A stretch of 64,000 bases of DNA from contig CAMPYH010000004.1 of NCBI GenBank assembly GCA_946998225.1, positions 40,996 through 104,995 of the forward strand, given 5' to 3'. Of this stretch, positions 63,709 through 64,000 are shown in pieces; within the stretch, counting starts at the first letter, position 1; each line of letters starts with the position of its first letter. The notes under the pieces are model-generated. The model saw only the letters and a program-made list of their open reading frames with translations. It searched no databases and was not told the origin of the DNA. The DNA comes from an uncultured Clostridiaceae bacterium. GTDB lineage: Bacteria; Bacillota; Clostridia; TANB77; CAG-508. Made by a program: the position numbers and the translations under genes.

Positions 63709-64000
63709 ATGGCAAAAGAAAAATTTGAAAGAAATAAGCCACACTTAAACGTTGGTACAATTGGTCACGTTGACCACGGTAAAACAACTACAACAGCTGC
63801 AATAACAAAATATTTAAGCTTAAAAGGTCTTGCAAACTTTGAAGACTATGCTGAAATAGATGCAGCTCCAGAAGAAAAAGAAAGAGGAATAACAATTAAC
63901 TCATCACACGTTGAGTATGAAACAGAAACTAGACACTATGCACACGTTGACACTCCAGGACACGCTGACTGTGGTGGCGAAGTTGAACGTGTTTTAAAAA
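63709..64000 (+). CDS. tuf: elongation factor Tu, 5' part; sequence changes to TypA/BipA-like at the edge
   Basis: 97 codons before the window ends. ATG 63709 follows AGGAGG. KPHLNVGTIGHVDHGKTT, RGITINSSHVEYET and RHYAHVD are standard EF-Tu. EF-Tu should then read DCPGHADYVKNM. Instead it reads DTPGHAD followed by CGGEVERVLK, which is the switch II end of TypA/BipA (DTPGHADFGGEVERV). The junction lies near 63952-63975. The tail uses CGT for Arg, rare in this window. Either a real recombinant or an assembly join between two GTPase genes. Confidence 0.8.
   Translation, partial: MAKEKFERNKPHLNVGTIGHVDHGKTTTTAAITKYLSLKGLANFEDYAEIDAAPEEKERGITINSSHVEYETETRHYAHVDTPGHADCGGEVERVLK

Overview
This is a very AT-rich bacterial chromosome segment packed with co-oriented genes. 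Nearly all genes are on the + strand; the minus strand carries only hemW and one tRNA-Arg gene. The organism looks like an anaerobic, low-GC, monoderm Bacillota. The evidence is a dlt D-alanylation operon, WhiA, PerR, YlxR/RnpM next to NusA, NrnA, RNase R, desulfoferrodoxin, and near-exclusive AGA arginine codons. A Clostridia/Tissierellia lineage such as the Peptoniphilaceae fits, but that placement is inference. I see no CRISPR array, rRNA operon, prophage or insertion sequence.

Layout. 1-6.5 kb: the end of trmB, a three-gene GldA/F/G-like ABC module with a degenerate ATPase, then secA. 6.6-9.4 kb: two tandem RhuM-family genes around a 343-base spacer, plus a small unknown gene. 9.4-16 kb: an orphan 2,4-diaminopentanoate-dehydrogenase-like gene, a dlt operon in the order D-A-C-B that ends in a small Sfp-type phosphopantetheinyl transferase, a 47-codon membrane-peptide gene and rpmE. 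16-32 kb: metabolism, repair and envelope genes (gpmI, IspD/TarI-like transferase, membrane phosphoesterase, addA, split transketolase, gpsA, xseB). 32-35.3 kb: the glycolytic cluster gap-pgk-tpiA. 35.3-39.2 kb: a YezG-like orphan immunity gene and a secreted small protein with its own ABC exporter. 39.2-46.8 kb: a very divergent groES/groEL pair, a U32 peptidase-family protein, rnpB, clpX, desulfoferrodoxin and rnr. 47-58.3 kb: nusA-ylxR-infB-rbfA, perR-peroxiredoxin, two unknown genes, nrnA-truB-prmC-whiA. 58.3-64 kb: hemW (minus), a secreted protein, and the str operon rpsL-rpsG-fusA-tuf, cut by the window edge.

The main finding is at gap-pgk. The two genes are in one reading frame, separated by a single UGA, and the pgk side has no AUG, GUG or UUG until 74 residues inside the PGK fold. 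The ancestral PGK start is a Phe codon. An acidic linker is encoded on both sides of the stop, and a small hairpin follows it. UGA ends only two of roughly 62 genes here by my reading. The options are a GAPDH-PGK fusion made by UGA readthrough, a fresh nonsense mutation, or a sequencing error.

Other items to check: a phosphoesterase that seems to start at AUU; an EF-Tu that turns into TypA/BipA sequence after residue 87 or so (possible assembly chimera); a secreted-protein/ABC cluster whose predicted first mRNA has complementary 5' and 3' ends; an ABC protein lacking every catalytic motif; and the divergent chaperonin pair.
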